A stretch of DNA of 64,000 nt from Burkholderia sp. TSV86 (GCF_001522865.1 NZ_LOWB01000021.1:124001-188000); one strand, 5' to 3'; positions 19,407-29,434 are shown, counted from the first letter of the stretch. Notes: a model not told the origin generated them from the letters alone. Numbers and translations are program-made.

Positions 19407-19874
19407 ATGGCGAACGTCTACGACAAACTGAAGGAACTCGAAATCGAACTGCCCGCCGCCGGCGCGCCGGCCGCCGCTTATGTGATGAGCGCGCAAAGCG
19501 GCAACACCGTGTATCTGTCCGGCCACATCGCGAAAAAGGATGGCAAGGTGTGGGCCGGCAAGCTCGGTCACGATCTGAGCACGGAAGACGGCAAGGCCGC
19601 CGCGCGCGCGGTCGCGATCGACCTGCTCGCGACGCTGCACGCGCACACGGGCGATCTGAACCGCGTGAAGCGGATCGTCAAGGTGATGAGCCTCGTGAAT
19701 TCGACGCTCGAATTCACCGAACAGCATCTGGTCACGAACGGCGCGTCCGAGCTGATCGCCGAAGTGTTCGGCGACGCCGGCAAGCATGCGCGCTCGGCGT
19801 TCGGCGTCGCGCAGATCCCGCTTGGCGCGTGCGTCGAGATCGAGCTGATCGCCGAAGTCTCAGGCGACGCATAA
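19407..19874 (+). CDS. RidA-family enamine/imine deaminase
   Basis: A 155-residue protein of the RidA/YjgF/YER057c family. It contains YVMSAQSGNTVYLSGHIAKKDGKVWAGKLG and NSTLEFTEQHLVTNGASELI..VFG..GKHARSAFGV, matching the subgroup of longer RidA paralogues found with aminotransferases. RidA proteins hydrolyse 2-aminoacrylate and related imines made by PLP enzymes. The arginine in KHARSAFGV corresponds to the catalytic Arg of the family. It precedes the phzF gene by four bases. Confidence 0.88.
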   Translation: MANVYDKLKELEIELPAAGAPAAAYVMSAQSGNTVYLSGHIAKKDGKVWAGKLGHDLSTEDGKAAARAVAIDLLATLHAHTGDLNRVKRIVKVMSLVNSTLEFTEQHLVTNGASELIAEVFGDAGKHARSAFGVAQIPLGACVEIELIAEVSGDA

Positions 19875-19878
19875 CGCG

Positions 19879-20781
19879 ATGGCCGCGCGCACCGTCGCAC
19901 CGGGCGCCATCGAGACGGTGCGCTTCAAGCAGGTCGATGTGTTCACGTCGACGCCGTTCAAGGGCAATCCGCTCGCCGTCGTGTTCGACGCCGATGCGCT
20001 CGACGATGCGGCCATGCGCGCGATCGCGCATTGGACCCACCTGTCCGAGACCACCTTCATCGTCGCGCCGACCGATCCCGGCGCCGACTATCGGGTACGG
20101 ATCTTCACGCCGGGCGGCGAGCTGCCGTTCGCCGGCCATCCAACGCTCGGCACCGCGCATGCGTTCGTCGAAGCCGGCGGGCAACCGAAGACGCCCGGCA
20201 GGCTCGTCCAGCAATGTGGCGCGGGGCTCGTCGAGCTGGCCGAGCGCGACGGCGGCTGGGCATTCGCCGCACCGCCCGCGCGCGTCACGCCGCTGCCCGA
20301 GCGCGACTATCCGGCGCTCGCGGCCGCGTTGCGCACCGAGTCGGTCGATTACGCCGGCATGCCGCCGCAAGCGGTCGACAACGGCGCGCCATGGCTCGTC
20401 GTGCGGCTCGCATCGGCGGCCGATTGCTTGACGCTTGCTCCCGATTACGCGGCGCTCGCGCCGCTCGCCGCCGCGATGGACACGCACGGCGTCGCGGTAT
20501 ACGGGCCGCATCCGGCGGGCGGCCCTGCGACGTTCGAGGTACGCTGCTTGATGCTCGACGACGCATTCGGCACGGGCGAAGACCCCGTCACCGGCAGCGC
20601 GAACGCGGCGATCGCCGGCCTGCTCACCGATGCGGGGCGCCCGCCCGGCTCGCGCTACACGGCCCGCCAAGGCACCGCGATCGGACGAGACGGCCGTATC
20701 GGCGTCGCATACGAAGCCGGCAAGATCTGGATCGGCGGCGCGAGCGTGACGGTCATCGACGGCCGCATCCGCTTGCGTTGA
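19879..20781 (+). CDS. PhzF-family isomerase-like protein
   Basis: A 300-residue protein of the PhzF/diaminopimelate-epimerase fold. F.QVDVFTSTPFKGNPLAVVFDAD is the classical N-terminus, and the family Glu lies in LSETTFI. FAGHPTLGTAHA and GTGEDPVTGSANAAIAGLL are the other conserved blocks. PhzF itself isomerises DHHA in phenazine synthesis; most homologues have no known reaction, and no phenazine genes are present here. Its start lies four bases after the ridA stop, so it is the last gene of the MocR-linked cluster. Confidence 0.88.
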   Translation: MAARTVAPGAIETVRFKQVDVFTSTPFKGNPLAVVFDADALDDAAMRAIAHWTHLSETTFIVAPTDPGADYRVRIFTPGGELPFAGHPTLGTAHAFVEAGGQPKTPGRLVQQCGAGLVELAERDGGWAFAAPPARVTPLPERDYPALAAALRTESVDYAGMPPQAVDNGAPWLVVRLASAADCLTLAPDYAALAPLAAAMDTHGVAVYGPHPAGGPATFEVRCLMLDDAFGTGEDPVTGSANAAIAGLLTDAGRPPGSRYTARQGTAIGRDGRIGVAYEAGKIWIGGASVTVIDGRIRLR

Positions 20782-20784
20782 AGC

Positions 20785-20800
20785 GCCGGCGCGCGCCGGC
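20785..20800. terminator. GC palindrome after the phzF gene
   Basis: GCCGGCGCGCGCCGGC is a perfect 16-base palindrome starting four bases after the stop codon. It has no T-run, so termination through it is uncertain. Confidence 0.4.
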
Positions 20801-20938
20801 CGGCTAGCGATAGCTTGTCCGGGATAAATTCCAGCACGGTCATTCAGTAATATCGGACCTCATCGGCCATCTCAATTTTGGCCGTTCATCCCGTCATCCC
20901 GTCGAATCGACCATGCGCGAAAGGACACCTCCCGTCCG

Positions 20939-23296
20939 ATGAGCCCGTTTCGGTCACATGCTTCCCGTACCGGGAGACCGGTACGCGTGCCGCGCATGTC
21001 GCGCCGCCGCGCGCTATTTGCGATTCCGTTGCTCGGCACGCTCGCGCTCGTGCTGCTGTGGGTCGTGATCATCGCGCGCCTGTCCGTCGAGAAAGACGGC
21101 GCCTATCGCGAGGCCACGGCGTCGGCCGCGATCCTGTCGGCCGCGCTCGAACAGCATACGGTCAAGGCAATCCATCAGGTTGACCAGATCACCCGCTTCG
21201 TCAAATACGAGTTCGAGAAATCGCCCACGCACTTCAATCTCGCGAACACGGTCGAAAAAGGCGTGGTGCCGAGCGACACGCTGATCCAGGTGTCGCTGAT
21301 CGACGCACACGGAAAGCTCATCGCGAGTACGGCCGATGTGCACCCGAAACCCATCGACCTGTCCGATCGCGAGCACTTCAAATTCCACGCGCAACGCAAC
21401 GACAATCAGCTCTATATCAGCCGCCCGGTGCTCGGCCGCGTGTCCGGCCGCTGGACGCTGCAGATGACGCGGCGCCTGAACCATCCGGACGGCACGTTCG
21501 CGGGAATCGTCGTTGTATCCGAGGATCCGAACTACTTCACGAGCGACTTCTATAACAACGCGGCAATCGGCAGGGATGGCGTGATCGCCGTGGTCTCCGA
21601 CACCGGCGCCGTATTGGCGCGCCGCACCGGCACCAACGAGCGGGCGCTCGGCGCGTTCACGGCCTCGGGCGTGTATTCGTCGCCGGAGCGCGCGTCGGGC
21701 GCCTATGTCGATCCGATCGACGGCATCGCGCGAATCGTGTCGTATCGCCATCTCGACGGCTATCCGCTCGGCGTGCTGGTGGGGCTGTCGCAGGCCGAGG
21801 AATTCGCCGATTACCGCCACACGCGCAACATCTACCTGCTGATGACGGGCTTCATCACGCTCGCGATGCTGTCGTTCTTCGGCGTGGCGACCGGCTTGAT
21901 CGGCAAGCTGCTCGGCCGCGAGCGCGAAATGACGCAACTGGCCGAATACGATCTGCTCACCGGCCTCGCGAACCGCTATGCGACGCTGCGCGGGTTGCGC
22001 AACGATGTCGCGCAGGCCTCGAGCTTGTCGCGGCTCGCGCTCCTCTTCATCGATCTCGACAACTTCAAAACCGTCAACGATACGCTCGGCCACAATGCCG
22101 GCGACATCGTGCTGCAAATGACGGCCGCGCGGTTATCCGACGCGGTCGGCAACGAAGGCGCGCTCGCGCGCATCGGCGGCGACGAGTTCGTCGTCGTGGT
22201 CAAGGGCGACCATGTCGAGCGGCGCGCCGAGCGCCTCGCAGCGGCGATCATCCAGATGTTCTCCGCGCCGTTCGACGTGCGCGGCAGCACGTTCGTACTG
22301 CACGCAAGCATCGGCATCGCGCTGCATTCGGTGGCGAACGAGAGCGAAATCGACCTGCTGAAAAAGGCCGACCTTGCGATGTACAGCGCGAAGGACTCAG
22401 GCAAGAACTGCTATCAGTTCTATGCGCCGCATCTGTCGCATCGCGCCGATCATTTGATGCGATGGGAGCAACAATTGCGCGTTGCGTTGTCGAATGAGCA
22501 ACTCTTCCTCGCGTATCAGCCGAAGATCGATCTTGCGCAACGCTGTATAACCGGCTTCGAAGCGCTCGTGCGCTGGGATCATCCCGAGCACGGCGTGATT
22601 TCGGCGAATGAATTTATTTCGATTGCCGAATCAACCGGGCTCATCGTGCCGATCGGCGGTTTCGTGATCCAGAGCGCATGTGAGCAGCTCGCGCGCTGGC
22701 GCGACGAGGGCCTCGATACGCTGACGCTTGCCGTCAATATCTCGCCCGTCCAGTTCTGGCGCGGCGACCTGATCGAGACGATCGCGCACGCGCTCGCGCA
22801 GACGGGCATCGAAGCGCGACGCCTCGAAATCGAAATCACCGAGACCGCGATGATGGAATATCCGGAACTGGTATCGGAAAAAATCGCCGCGCTGAAAAAG
22901 CTCGGCATTCGCGTCGCACTCGACGATTTCGGCACCGGCTATTCGTCGCTGTCGTATCTGCAACGCTTCTCGGTCGATACGCTGAAGGTCGACCGCTCGT
23001 TCATTCAGGCGGTGCCGACCGACCGCAACGTCTGCGTCATGGTGTCGTCGATCGTGCATCTGGCGCACGCGCTCGGGCTCACGGTGGTTGTCGAAGGCAC
23101 CGAGACGCAAGAGCAGATTGCGTGGCTCGCCGCGCTCGGCCAGATCGAGGCGCAAGGCTTTCTGTTCTCGCGCCCCGTGCCCGCGGACGGCATCGCCGCC
23201 CTGCTCGCGCGCTTCGGCGTCTGCGGCCGCACGACGCGGCGCGACGCGAGCACGGAAATGGCAAGCGTCGCTAAACAATCGATCGGTCGAAACTAA
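20939..23296 (+). CDS. GGDEF-EAL cyclic-di-GMP protein with periplasmic dCache-like sensor
   Basis: A 785-residue inner-membrane protein. Two helices (about 26-46 and 300-325) flank a periplasmic sensor domain of about 250 residues resembling dCache (VSLIDAHGKLIAST, then YISRPVLGR..GRWTLQMTRRL). A GGDEF domain follows with an intact GGDEF (413-417), then an EAL domain with EAL (541-543) and DDFGTGYSSLSYL. Both active sites look intact, so it could make and break c-di-GMP. It is a single gene. An alternative ATG at 20996 would shorten the cytoplasmic N-terminus by 19 residues. Confidence 0.9.
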   Translation: MSPFRSHASRTGRPVRVPRMSRRRALFAIPLLGTLALVLLWVVIIARLSVEKDGAYREATASAAILSAALEQHTVKAIHQVDQITRFVKYEFEKSPTHFNLANTVEKGVVPSDTLIQVSLIDAHGKLIASTADVHPKPIDLSDREHFKFHAQRNDNQLYISRPVLGRVSGRWTLQMTRRLNHPDGTFAGIVVVSEDPNYFTSDFYNNAAIGRDGVIAVVSDTGAVLARRTGTNERALGAFTASGVYSSPERASGAYVDPIDGIARIVSYRHLDGYPLGVLVGLSQAEEFADYRHTRNIYLLMTGFITLAMLSFFGVATGLIGKLLGREREMTQLAEYDLLTGLANRYATLRGLRNDVAQASSLSRLALLFIDLDNFKTVNDTLGHNAGDIVLQMTAARLSDAVGNEGALARIGGDEFVVVVKGDHVERRAERLAAAIIQMFSAPFDVRGSTFVLHASIGIALHSVANESEIDLLKKADLAMYSAKDSGKNCYQFYAPHLSHRADHLMRWEQQLRVALSNEQLFLAYQPKIDLAQRCITGFEALVRWDHPEHGVISANEFISIAESTGLIVPIGGFVIQSACEQLARWRDEGLDTLTLAVNISPVQFWRGDLIETIAHALAQTGIEARRLEIEITETAMMEYPELVSEKIAALKKLGIRVALDDFGTGYSSLSYLQRFSVDTLKVDRSFIQAVPTDRNVCVMVSSIVHLAHALGLTVVVEGTETQEQIAWLAALGQIEAQGFLFSRPVPADGIAALLARFGVCGRTTRRDASTEMASVAKQSIGRN

Positions 23297-23418
23297 ACAA
23301 ACGATGCGCCGCGCGCCATGCGCGGTGATTGGCCAGGTAAACGGGCACCGCGGCCGTATCCGCCTAAAATTTTCGCGATCCTCAAAAATCCGAAAAAACG
23401 CGGCGTCCCGGTGGCACA

Positions 23419-24687
23419 ATGACAGCCAAGTTTCGATGCATGCCAGGCCGGGCGTGCACGATCCATCCGAACATCATCATGCCAATGACAAACCTCAACG
23501 CCACGTTACGCGGCGAGCAGGAGCCGCTGTGGACACTGTTCAGGACCGTAGCCGGCGTGTCCGCCGTGTCCTGGGGCGGCTTGGCGATGATGGCCCAGCT
23601 CGAACGGCATTACGTCGAGCGGCAGCGGCGCATCGATGCGGCGTCGTTCGCGGATCTCGTCTCGCTTGCTTGGATGATCCCCGGCCCCGTCGGCTGCAAT
23701 GTCGCGATTCAGGTCGGCCATGTGCTGCGCGGCCCTGCCGGCGCGTGGACCGCCGGCGCGGCGAGCGTGCTGCCGTTCTTCGCGGCGATGACGCTATTCG
23801 CGATTTTCTACCGGACGCCGTTCGTCCGCTCCCTCGCGTCGCCCGTGCTGCTTCATCACTTCGGCATGGTGCTCGCCGCGCTGATCGGGCTCACTTGGTT
23901 CAGGCAAGTTCGCACGCTCGTGCATGCGCCGCTCGAGCGCAGCATTGCCGCGCTCGCTACCGTACTGCTCGCGCTCGCGCATCGTCCCGCGGCGTTCGTC
24001 GCCATTCTCACCGCGGCATTCGCCACCGGCTGGCTTGCCACCGGGCGGTTGCACAGCGAGCCGATGCGGCTTGCGGTGCCCGCGCGCGAATTGCGGCTTC
24101 TGATCCTGTTCGCGATCCTGATTGCCCTCTTCGCACTGCCACTGCCCATCCGATATCAAATACCGCTGCTATGGCCGCGGCTGGCGGGCGCCGGCATGAT
24201 GCTTTTCGGCGGCGGCTTCTCCGCGCTGCCGGTGCTGAAGTCGCTGTTCGTCACGAGCGCGACGGGCATCTCCGAGCAGGATTTCATGCTCGCGTTCACG
24301 CTGTCGCCGGTGTCGCCGGGGCCGCTGTTGAACGTCGTGCCGTTTCTCGGCTATCTCGAAGACGGCTGGCGCGGCGCGCTGCTGTCAACCATCGCGCTCT
24401 TCGTGCCGTCGGGCTGTCTGGTCGTGTTCGCGCGCCAGCACGTCGAGCGCCTGAAATGCCACCCGCGCTTCGCAAACGGCATGCGCGTGCTGCGCGCCGC
24501 CACCACGGCCTTTCTCGCGATCGCGTCCGCGCGCCTCATCGCGAAAACGCCCGCCGAGCCAATGTACTGGGCGACGGGCGCGCTCGCGTGGCTGTGCCTC
24601 GCGTGCTTCAAGATGCCCGTCTATGCCATATACGGCGCGGTTGCGGCTGGCTGCGGCGGCTGGCTGATTTTGTCCGCGCACGGCTGA
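23419..24687 (+). CDS. chrA: chromate transporter, CHR/ChrA family
   Basis: A 422-residue membrane protein with two homologous CHR halves. The first has WGGLAMMAQLERHYV and GPVGCNVAIQVGH, the second has FGGGFSALPVLKSLFV and TLSPVSPGPLLNVVPFLGY. Long-chain CHR proteins export chromate or a related oxyanion. The motif order is normal and no regulator gene is adjacent. ATG 23419 has a weak GGTGG ribosome site; ATG 23479 or 23485 would remove 20-22 unusual residues and is equally possible. Confidence 0.85.
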   Translation: MTAKFRCMPGRACTIHPNIIMPMTNLNATLRGEQEPLWTLFRTVAGVSAVSWGGLAMMAQLERHYVERQRRIDAASFADLVSLAWMIPGPVGCNVAIQVGHVLRGPAGAWTAGAASVLPFFAAMTLFAIFYRTPFVRSLASPVLLHHFGMVLAALIGLTWFRQVRTLVHAPLERSIAALATVLLALAHRPAAFVAILTAAFATGWLATGRLHSEPMRLAVPARELRLLILFAILIALFALPLPIRYQIPLLWPRLAGAGMMLFGGGFSALPVLKSLFVTSATGISEQDFMLAFTLSPVSPGPLLNVVPFLGYLEDGWRGALLSTIALFVPSGCLVVFARQHVERLKCHPRFANGMRVLRAATTAFLAIASARLIAKTPAEPMYWATGALAWLCLACFKMPVYAIYGAVAAGCGGWLILSAHG

Positions 24688-24768
24688 GGCGGCCTGCGCC
24701 CTGCCGGCCGCGTTTTCACGGCAAAACACCGGCAGCCACGCCGAAAAAATCAGCGCACGAAGCATAAA

Positions 24769-24796
24769 AAAAGCCGGCAGTCACGCCGGCTTTTGT
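24769..24796. terminator. bidirectional terminator between chrA and the PACE gene
   Basis: A perfect 10-bp stem (24769-24778/24785-24794) with A-run and T-run flanks, located between convergent genes. It serves both directions. Confidence 0.85.
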
Positions 24797-24833
24797 CTCG
24801 AACCCCTGCAATCGATTCGCTTCGCGTTCGTCA

Positions 24834-25277
24834 TCAGGCCACCGCCCTTTGCGCAACCCAGCGCGTGCGCAGGCGATCGTAGCCCAGGTTGAACAGGAAC
24901 GTGTACGGCAAGAAGAACAGCAGGATGCCGAGGTCGAGCAACAGTGCCTCGAACAAACTGATTTCGAGCCACCACGACGCAAGCGGCAGCGCCATCGCGA
25001 TCAGGCCGAGTTCGAACACGATCGCATGAACCGCGCGCAACGCCAGCGTGCGCGTCAAGCGGTAACGACGCTCGATCCGCTCGAACAACGCGTTGAACCC
25101 CATGTTCCACGCCATCGCAATCAACGACACCACGGCAGTCAACGCACCGACATGCACGAGCGACAAGCCGAGCAACCAGCTCATGAACGGCGCACAGATG
25201 GCGATCGCGGTCGCTTCGAAGACGAGCGCGTGAATCAGGCGCTCGGTCAGGGTTTTTTGCGGGATTAGCTTTTGCAT
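24834..25277 (-). CDS. PACE-family multidrug efflux protein
   Basis: A 147-residue membrane protein with four helices formed by two repeats of the bacterial transmembrane pair domain. Each repeat starts with a conserved helix, ERLIHALVFEATAIA and LRAVHAIVFELGLIA. The glutamate in VFE of the first helix is the residue needed for proton-coupled transport in AceI. PACE proteins export biocides such as chlorhexidine and, naturally, short diamines. ATG 25277 has a GGAG site at proper distance; ATG 25289 does not. The divergent LysR gene is the likely regulator, as in aceI/aceR. Confidence 0.88.
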   Translation of the reverse strand: MQKLIPQKTLTERLIHALVFEATAIAICAPFMSWLLGLSLVHVGALTAVVSLIAMAWNMGFNALFERIERRYRLTRTLALRAVHAIVFELGLIAMALPLASWWLEISLFEALLLDLGILLFFLPYTFLFNLGYDRLRTRWVAQRAVA

Positions 25278-25315
25278 GAACATCTCCATCGGTCAACGAC
25301 ATGACACTATTTTTA

Positions 25316-25364
25316 TCGGATTGACCGAAATTATCCAATTAAATAATATCGGTTTTTCCGATAT
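25316..25364. promoter_or_regulatory. two LysR-type operators between PACE exporter and regulator
   Basis: Two dyads with the same core TCGG-N5-CCGA. The upstream one is at 25316-25328; the other is extended to ATATCGG-N5-CCGATAT at 25346-25364. Their centres are 33 bases apart, about three helical turns, in the divergent promoter region. This is the expected layout of recognition and activation sites for a LysR-type regulator. Confidence 0.6.
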
Positions 25365-25381
25365 AAAAAGGACGATGCGCC

Positions 25382-26266
25382 ATGCGCCATTCCCCCGAAG
25401 CGCTGCTCGCGTTTGCCGAAGCGGCCGCCCTTGGGTCGTTCTCCGCCGCCGCGCGCAAGCTCGGCAAGCGGCAGTCGACCATCAGCGAGGCGATCGCGAA
25501 TCTCGAAATCGACCTTGGCGTGACACTGTTCGACCGTTCGACCCGTCAGCCGACGCTGACCGACGCCGCCCGCGCGCTGCTTCCCGACGTGCATCGCGTG
25601 CTGGAGGCCAGCGAGGCGATCGATCAGGTCGCCGCCCGCTTGGCGGGCGGCGAGGAAGCGCGGCTGACGCTTGTCGTATCGGACACCTACCAATCGAGCC
25701 GGTACGAGCAAACGCTCGCGGAACTCGATCGCCGCTTTCCGACACTGGAATTCGAATGCCAGATCGCCGAACACGACGACGTGCTCGACCTGATCCAACA
25801 AGGGCGCGCGCAGCTCGGGCTGATGGCGGCACGCAGCACGTACCCGCCCGACATCGGCGCGGCGACGATCGCCGAACGCTCGGAAATCGGTCTCTACGTC
25901 GGCTTGCAGCATCCGTTCGCGGCGCACGGCAACGCCGAAGTGCCGCTTGCCGCGTTGCACGACGCCCGCGAGCTGCGGCTCAACACGTATGTGGCGCCAC
26001 ATGGCGAGCGCATCGAGACAGGGCTGGTTGCGGGCAGGCGCTACTGGTCGGCGCCGAGTTATCTGCTGCTGTTGGAAATGGCGGTCGCGGGATTCGGCTG
26101 GGCGGAACTGCCGCGTTGGATGGTCGAGCATTTCGCGCGCGAACGGCTCGTTGAACTCAATGCGCGCGGCTGGCCGCGGCGGGTGCCCGTCGACGCGGTA
26201 TGGTCGCGCAGCAGGCCACTCGGGCCGGCCGGGTCATGGCTTTTGGACACGATGCTCGCTGCGTGA
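25382..26266 (+). CDS. LysR-family transcriptional regulator of the PACE exporter
   Basis: A 294-residue regulator. The helix-turn-helix lies at about 5-65 with SFSAAARKLGKRQSTISEAIANLE, followed by the effector-binding fold. It is divergent from the PACE exporter gene, an arrangement like aceR/aceI. It probably binds the two TCGG-N5-CCGA dyads between the genes and activates the exporter in response to its substrate. The AAAAAGGAC site precedes ATG 25382. Confidence 0.9.
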   Translation: MRHSPEALLAFAEAAALGSFSAAARKLGKRQSTISEAIANLEIDLGVTLFDRSTRQPTLTDAARALLPDVHRVLEASEAIDQVAARLAGGEEARLTLVVSDTYQSSRYEQTLAELDRRFPTLEFECQIAEHDDVLDLIQQGRAQLGLMAARSTYPPDIGAATIAERSEIGLYVGLQHPFAAHGNAEVPLAALHDARELRLNTYVAPHGERIETGLVAGRRYWSAPSYLLLLEMAVAGFGWAELPRWMVEHFARERLVELNARGWPRRVPVDAVWSRSRPLGPAGSWLLDTMLAA

Positions 26267-26330
26267 CGCCCGGCGCATACCGGCCGTGCCCCAGCATTCG
26301 CGCGCGGCCCGAAGCGGCAACGAAGCGCGA

Positions 26331-26351
26331 AAGCCGGCGTGAAACCGGCTT
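26331..26351. terminator. hairpin between lysR and the CopD-like gene
   Basis: A 7-bp stem (AAGCCGG/CCGGCTT, 7-base loop) between convergent genes; no strong T-run. Confidence 0.45.
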
Positions 26352-26369
26352 GCCGTCGCGAATCGGCGA

Positions 26370-26828
26370 TCAGAAGCCGCGCGACAACACTGCCGCCCCG
26401 GTCGTCACGACGCCGAGCACGAGATTCACGACGACGAGCAAACGCATCGCATTGACGGCGCGCGCGCCGTCCGGCCAGTTCTGCGCCTGCACCGCGCGGC
26501 GAATGCGCGGAAAAATCGCGAAGCGAACATGGCCGAAGATCAGCATCATCACGATGCCGAGTCCCGCCATCGCATGCAGCGGCCAACTCGCGTGCGCGCC
26601 GCCGAAGCTCATCAGCAAAACTCCGCCCGTCAGCAGGATCGCGATCACCGCGCCCGCAACCCAGTTGAAGAAGCGGCCGAACACCGCCTCGACGAGCGGC
26701 AGGCGAAGCTGCGGTGACAGATCGGACAACGCGGGACGTAGACAAAAGTGCGCGAACACCATGCCGCCGATCCATACCGCGACCGCGAGCAAATGGACGA
26801 ACAAGGCGACGGCTATGGCGTGAGACAT
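26370..26828 (-). CDS. CopD-domain membrane protein
   Basis: A 152-residue protein with four membrane helices. It starts HAIAVALFVHLLAVAVWIGGMVFAHF, the typical opening of the copper-resistance-protein-D domain with conserved histidines. A further histidine (FGHVRFAIFPRI) lies in the C-terminal half. Small stand-alone members may be cytochrome b-like or copper-handling proteins; no copC or copper gene is adjacent. Function is therefore tentative. Confidence 0.75.
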   Translation of the reverse strand: MSHAIAVALFVHLLAVAVWIGGMVFAHFCLRPALSDLSPQLRLPLVEAVFGRFFNWVAGAVIAILLTGGVLLMSFGGAHASWPLHAMAGLGIVMMLIFGHVRFAIFPRIRRAVQAQNWPDGARAVNAMRLLVVVNLVLGVVTTGAAVLSRGF

Positions 26829-27115
26829 GTGAGGAACCCTGGTTGTTTTTCAGATTGCAGCGCCGCGCGGCGCGCGGCACGATGAGCGCGTTCGACAGCC
26901 GCAGCGCGCAACGGTTCAGCGCAATTGGCCACAATGACTCACGGTCGGCGCAAAACCCGCCGCGCCGCCGGCCCCCGAACCACCGCAGCCCCCGCTGGCG
27001 CCGAACGGCCACGGCCGAATAACCTCGTTGGCCATCCGAAGCCAGCCGCCGCCCGGCGCGAATGCGCATTCGCAATCCCAAACCGCCAGGCAAAGCCGGC
27101 CGCGCCGCTTGCCCT

Positions 27116-29434
27116 TCAGCCGAGCACCGGCCGCAACCCGGCGATCTTCAGCTTCGTATCCGGCGTGCGCCCTTTACGCGCGCGCTTGCCGATATGCGGC
27201 TCGAGCGCGCCGCCGGCGAGCGTTTCTTCCTGCACCTTGCCGCCGCGCCCCGTGCCGGTCAGCACCACGCCCGTCGCGCCGACGGCCAGCGCCTGCACGA
27301 GCGTCTCCTTCGGGTCGAGCGCCATCAGCGTCACGCCGCGCCCGCCGCCCGCGAGCGTCTTCATCTCGTCGATGCCGAACACGAGCAGACGCCCGCCGCT
27401 CGACAAACACGCGACCATCGCCGCATCTGGCGGCACCGGCATCGGCGCGAGCGGAGCCGCGCCATCGTCGATCGTCATGAACGCCTTGCCCGCCTTCACG
27501 CGGCTCACCATATCGCCGACCTTCGCGACGAAGCCGAAGCCGTTGCTCGATGCGAGCAGAAGCGGCTGTTCGGCCGGCGCGGCGAAGTAATGCAGCAGGT
27601 GCGAGCCCGATTCAAGCTCGATCAGCGACGTGACCGGCACGCCGTCGCCACGCCCGCCCGGCAACAACTGCACCGGCACCGAATAGACGCGGCCCGAGCT
27701 GCCCCATGCGATCAGCGTGTCCGGCGTGCGGCACTGGAACGCCGCGTACAGGCCGTCGCCCGCCTTGAACGAGAAGCTGGCCGGATCGAGCCCGTGGCCC
27801 TTCAGCGCACGCACCCAGCCTTTTTGCGAGACCACCACCGTCACCGGCTCGTCGACGACCTTCGCCTCGAACGTCGCGCGCTTTTCCTGCTGGATCAGCG
27901 TGCGGCGCTCGTCGCCGAATTGCTTCGCGTCAGCCTCGATCTCCTTGATCATCAGCCGCTTCATCGCGCTGTCGTTGGCGAGCAGTTCCTCGAGCTTGTC
28001 CTTCTCGGCGCGCAATTCGTCGAGTTCCTTCTCGATCTTGATCTTCTCGAGCCGCGCCAATTGGCGCAGACGAATTTCGAGAATGTCGTCGGCTTGCCGC
28101 TCGGTCAGCTCGAACGCTTTAATCAGCGCAGCCTTCGGTTCGTCCGATTCGCGAATGATGCGGATCACTTCGTCGATGTTCAAAAAGACGATCATCCGCC
28201 CTTCGAGGATGTGGATCCGGTCGTTCACCTTGCCGAGCCGATGGCGGCAGCGGCGCGTGACGGTGGCCTGACGGAACCGCACCCACTCGCCGAGAATCGA
28301 CGCCAGCCCCTTCTGCGCGGGCCGCCCGTCCTCGCCGATCATCACCAGGTTCAGCGGCGCATTCGATTCGAGGCTCGTGTGCGCGAGCAGCGAGTTGACG
28401 AACTCGGTCTGGTCGATCGTGCGCGACTTCGGTTCGAACACGAGCCGCACGGGCGCATCCTTGCCCGATTCGTCGCGCACCGCGTCGAGCAAATCGAGCA
28501 TCGCCTTCTTCGTATTGGCCTGCTCTTGCGTGAGCGTCTTCTTGCCGGCCTTGAGCTTCGGGTTCGTCAGCTCCTCGATTTCCTCGAGCACCTTCTGGCA
28601 CGACGTGTTCGGCGGCAGTTCGGTGACGACCAGCTGCCACTGGCCGCGCGCGAGATCCTCGATCTTCCAGCGCGCGCGCACCTTGAGGCTGCCGCGGCCC
28701 GTCTCGTAAGCGGCCGAAATCTCGGCGTCGCTCGAGATGATCTGCCCGCCGCCCGGAAAATCCGGCCCCGGCACCAGTTGCATGAGTTCCGCGTGCGGCA
28801 ACGCCGGCTGGCGGATCAGCGCGACGGCGGCGGCCGCGACCTCGCGCAGGTTGTGCGACGGAATCTCGGTCGCCAACCCGACCGCGATCCCGGACGCGCC
28901 GTTCAGCAGCACGAACGGCAGCCGGCTCGGCAGCAGCTTCGGCTCGTCGAACGAGCCGTCGTAGTTCGGCATGAAATCGACGGTGCCTTGGTCGATCTCG
29001 TCGAGCAGCAGCTTCGCGATCGGCGTGAGGCGCGCTTCGGTATAGCGCATCGCCGCCGCGCCGTCGCCGTCGCGCGAGCCGAAGTTGCCCTGGCCGTCGA
29101 TCAGCGGATAGCGCATCGAGAAATCCTGCGCGAGCCGCACGAGCGCGTCATACGCGGACTGGTCGCCATGCGGGTGATACTTGCCGAGCACGTCGCCGAC
29201 GACGCGCGCGGACTTCACGGGCTTCGCGCTGTCGCCGAGGCCCATCTCGTTCATCGCGTAGAGAATGCGCCGCTGCACGGGCTTCTGGCCGTCGCAGACG
29301 TCGGGCAGCGCGCGCCCCTTCACGACGCTCACCGCGTAGTCGAGATACTGGCGCTCCGCGTAGCGGCCGAGCGTCAGATAATCGCCCTCGGGCGCGGCCG
29401 GCTCGGCGAAAAGATCGGGAGTGTTGTCGTCCAT
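27116..29434 (-). CDS. parC: DNA topoisomerase IV subunit A
   Basis: A 772-residue subunit of the decatenating type-II topoisomerase. The catalytic Tyr131 is in AMRYTEARL and the DNA-gate region reads [14 protein letters not shown]. At the quinolone-contact positions (E. coli ParC Ser80/Glu84) this protein has Gln92 and Asp96. The C-terminal part is the beta-pinwheel domain. It lies 58 bases downstream of parE and is presumably co-transcribed. The start [12 protein letters not shown] is usual for beta-proteobacteria. Confidence 0.95.
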   Translation of the reverse strand: MDDNTPDLFAEPAAPEGDYLTLGRYAERQYLDYAVSVVKGRALPDVCDGQKPVQRRILYAMNEMGLGDSAKPVKSARVVGDVLGKYHPHGDQSAYDALVRLAQDFSMRYPLIDGQGNFGSRDGDGAAAMRYTEARLTPIAKLLLDEIDQGTVDFMPNYDGSFDEPKLLPSRLPFVLLNGASGIAVGLATEIPSHNLREVAAAAVALIRQPALPHAELMQLVPGPDFPGGGQIISSDAEISAAYETGRGSLKVRARWKIEDLARGQWQLVVTELPPNTSCQKVLEEIEELTNPKLKAGKKTLTQEQANTKKAMLDLLDAVRDESGKDAPVRLVFEPKSRTIDQTEFVNSLLAHTSLESNAPLNLVMIGEDGRPAQKGLASILGEWVRFRQATVTRRCRHRLGKVNDRIHILEGRMIVFLNIDEVIRIIRESDEPKAALIKAFELTERQADDILEIRLRQLARLEKIKIEKELDELRAEKDKLEELLANDSAMKRLMIKEIEADAKQFGDERRTLIQQEKRATFEAKVVDEPVTVVVSQKGWVRALKGHGLDPASFSFKAGDGLYAAFQCRTPDTLIAWGSSGRVYSVPVQLLPGGRGDGVPVTSLIELESGSHLLHYFAAPAEQPLLLASSNGFGFVAKVGDMVSRVKAGKAFMTIDDGAAPLAPMPVPPDAAMVACLSSGGRLLVFGIDEMKTLAGGGRGVTLMALDPKETLVQALAVGATGVVLTGTGRGGKVQEETLAGGALEPHIGKRARKGRTPDTKLKIAGLRPVLG

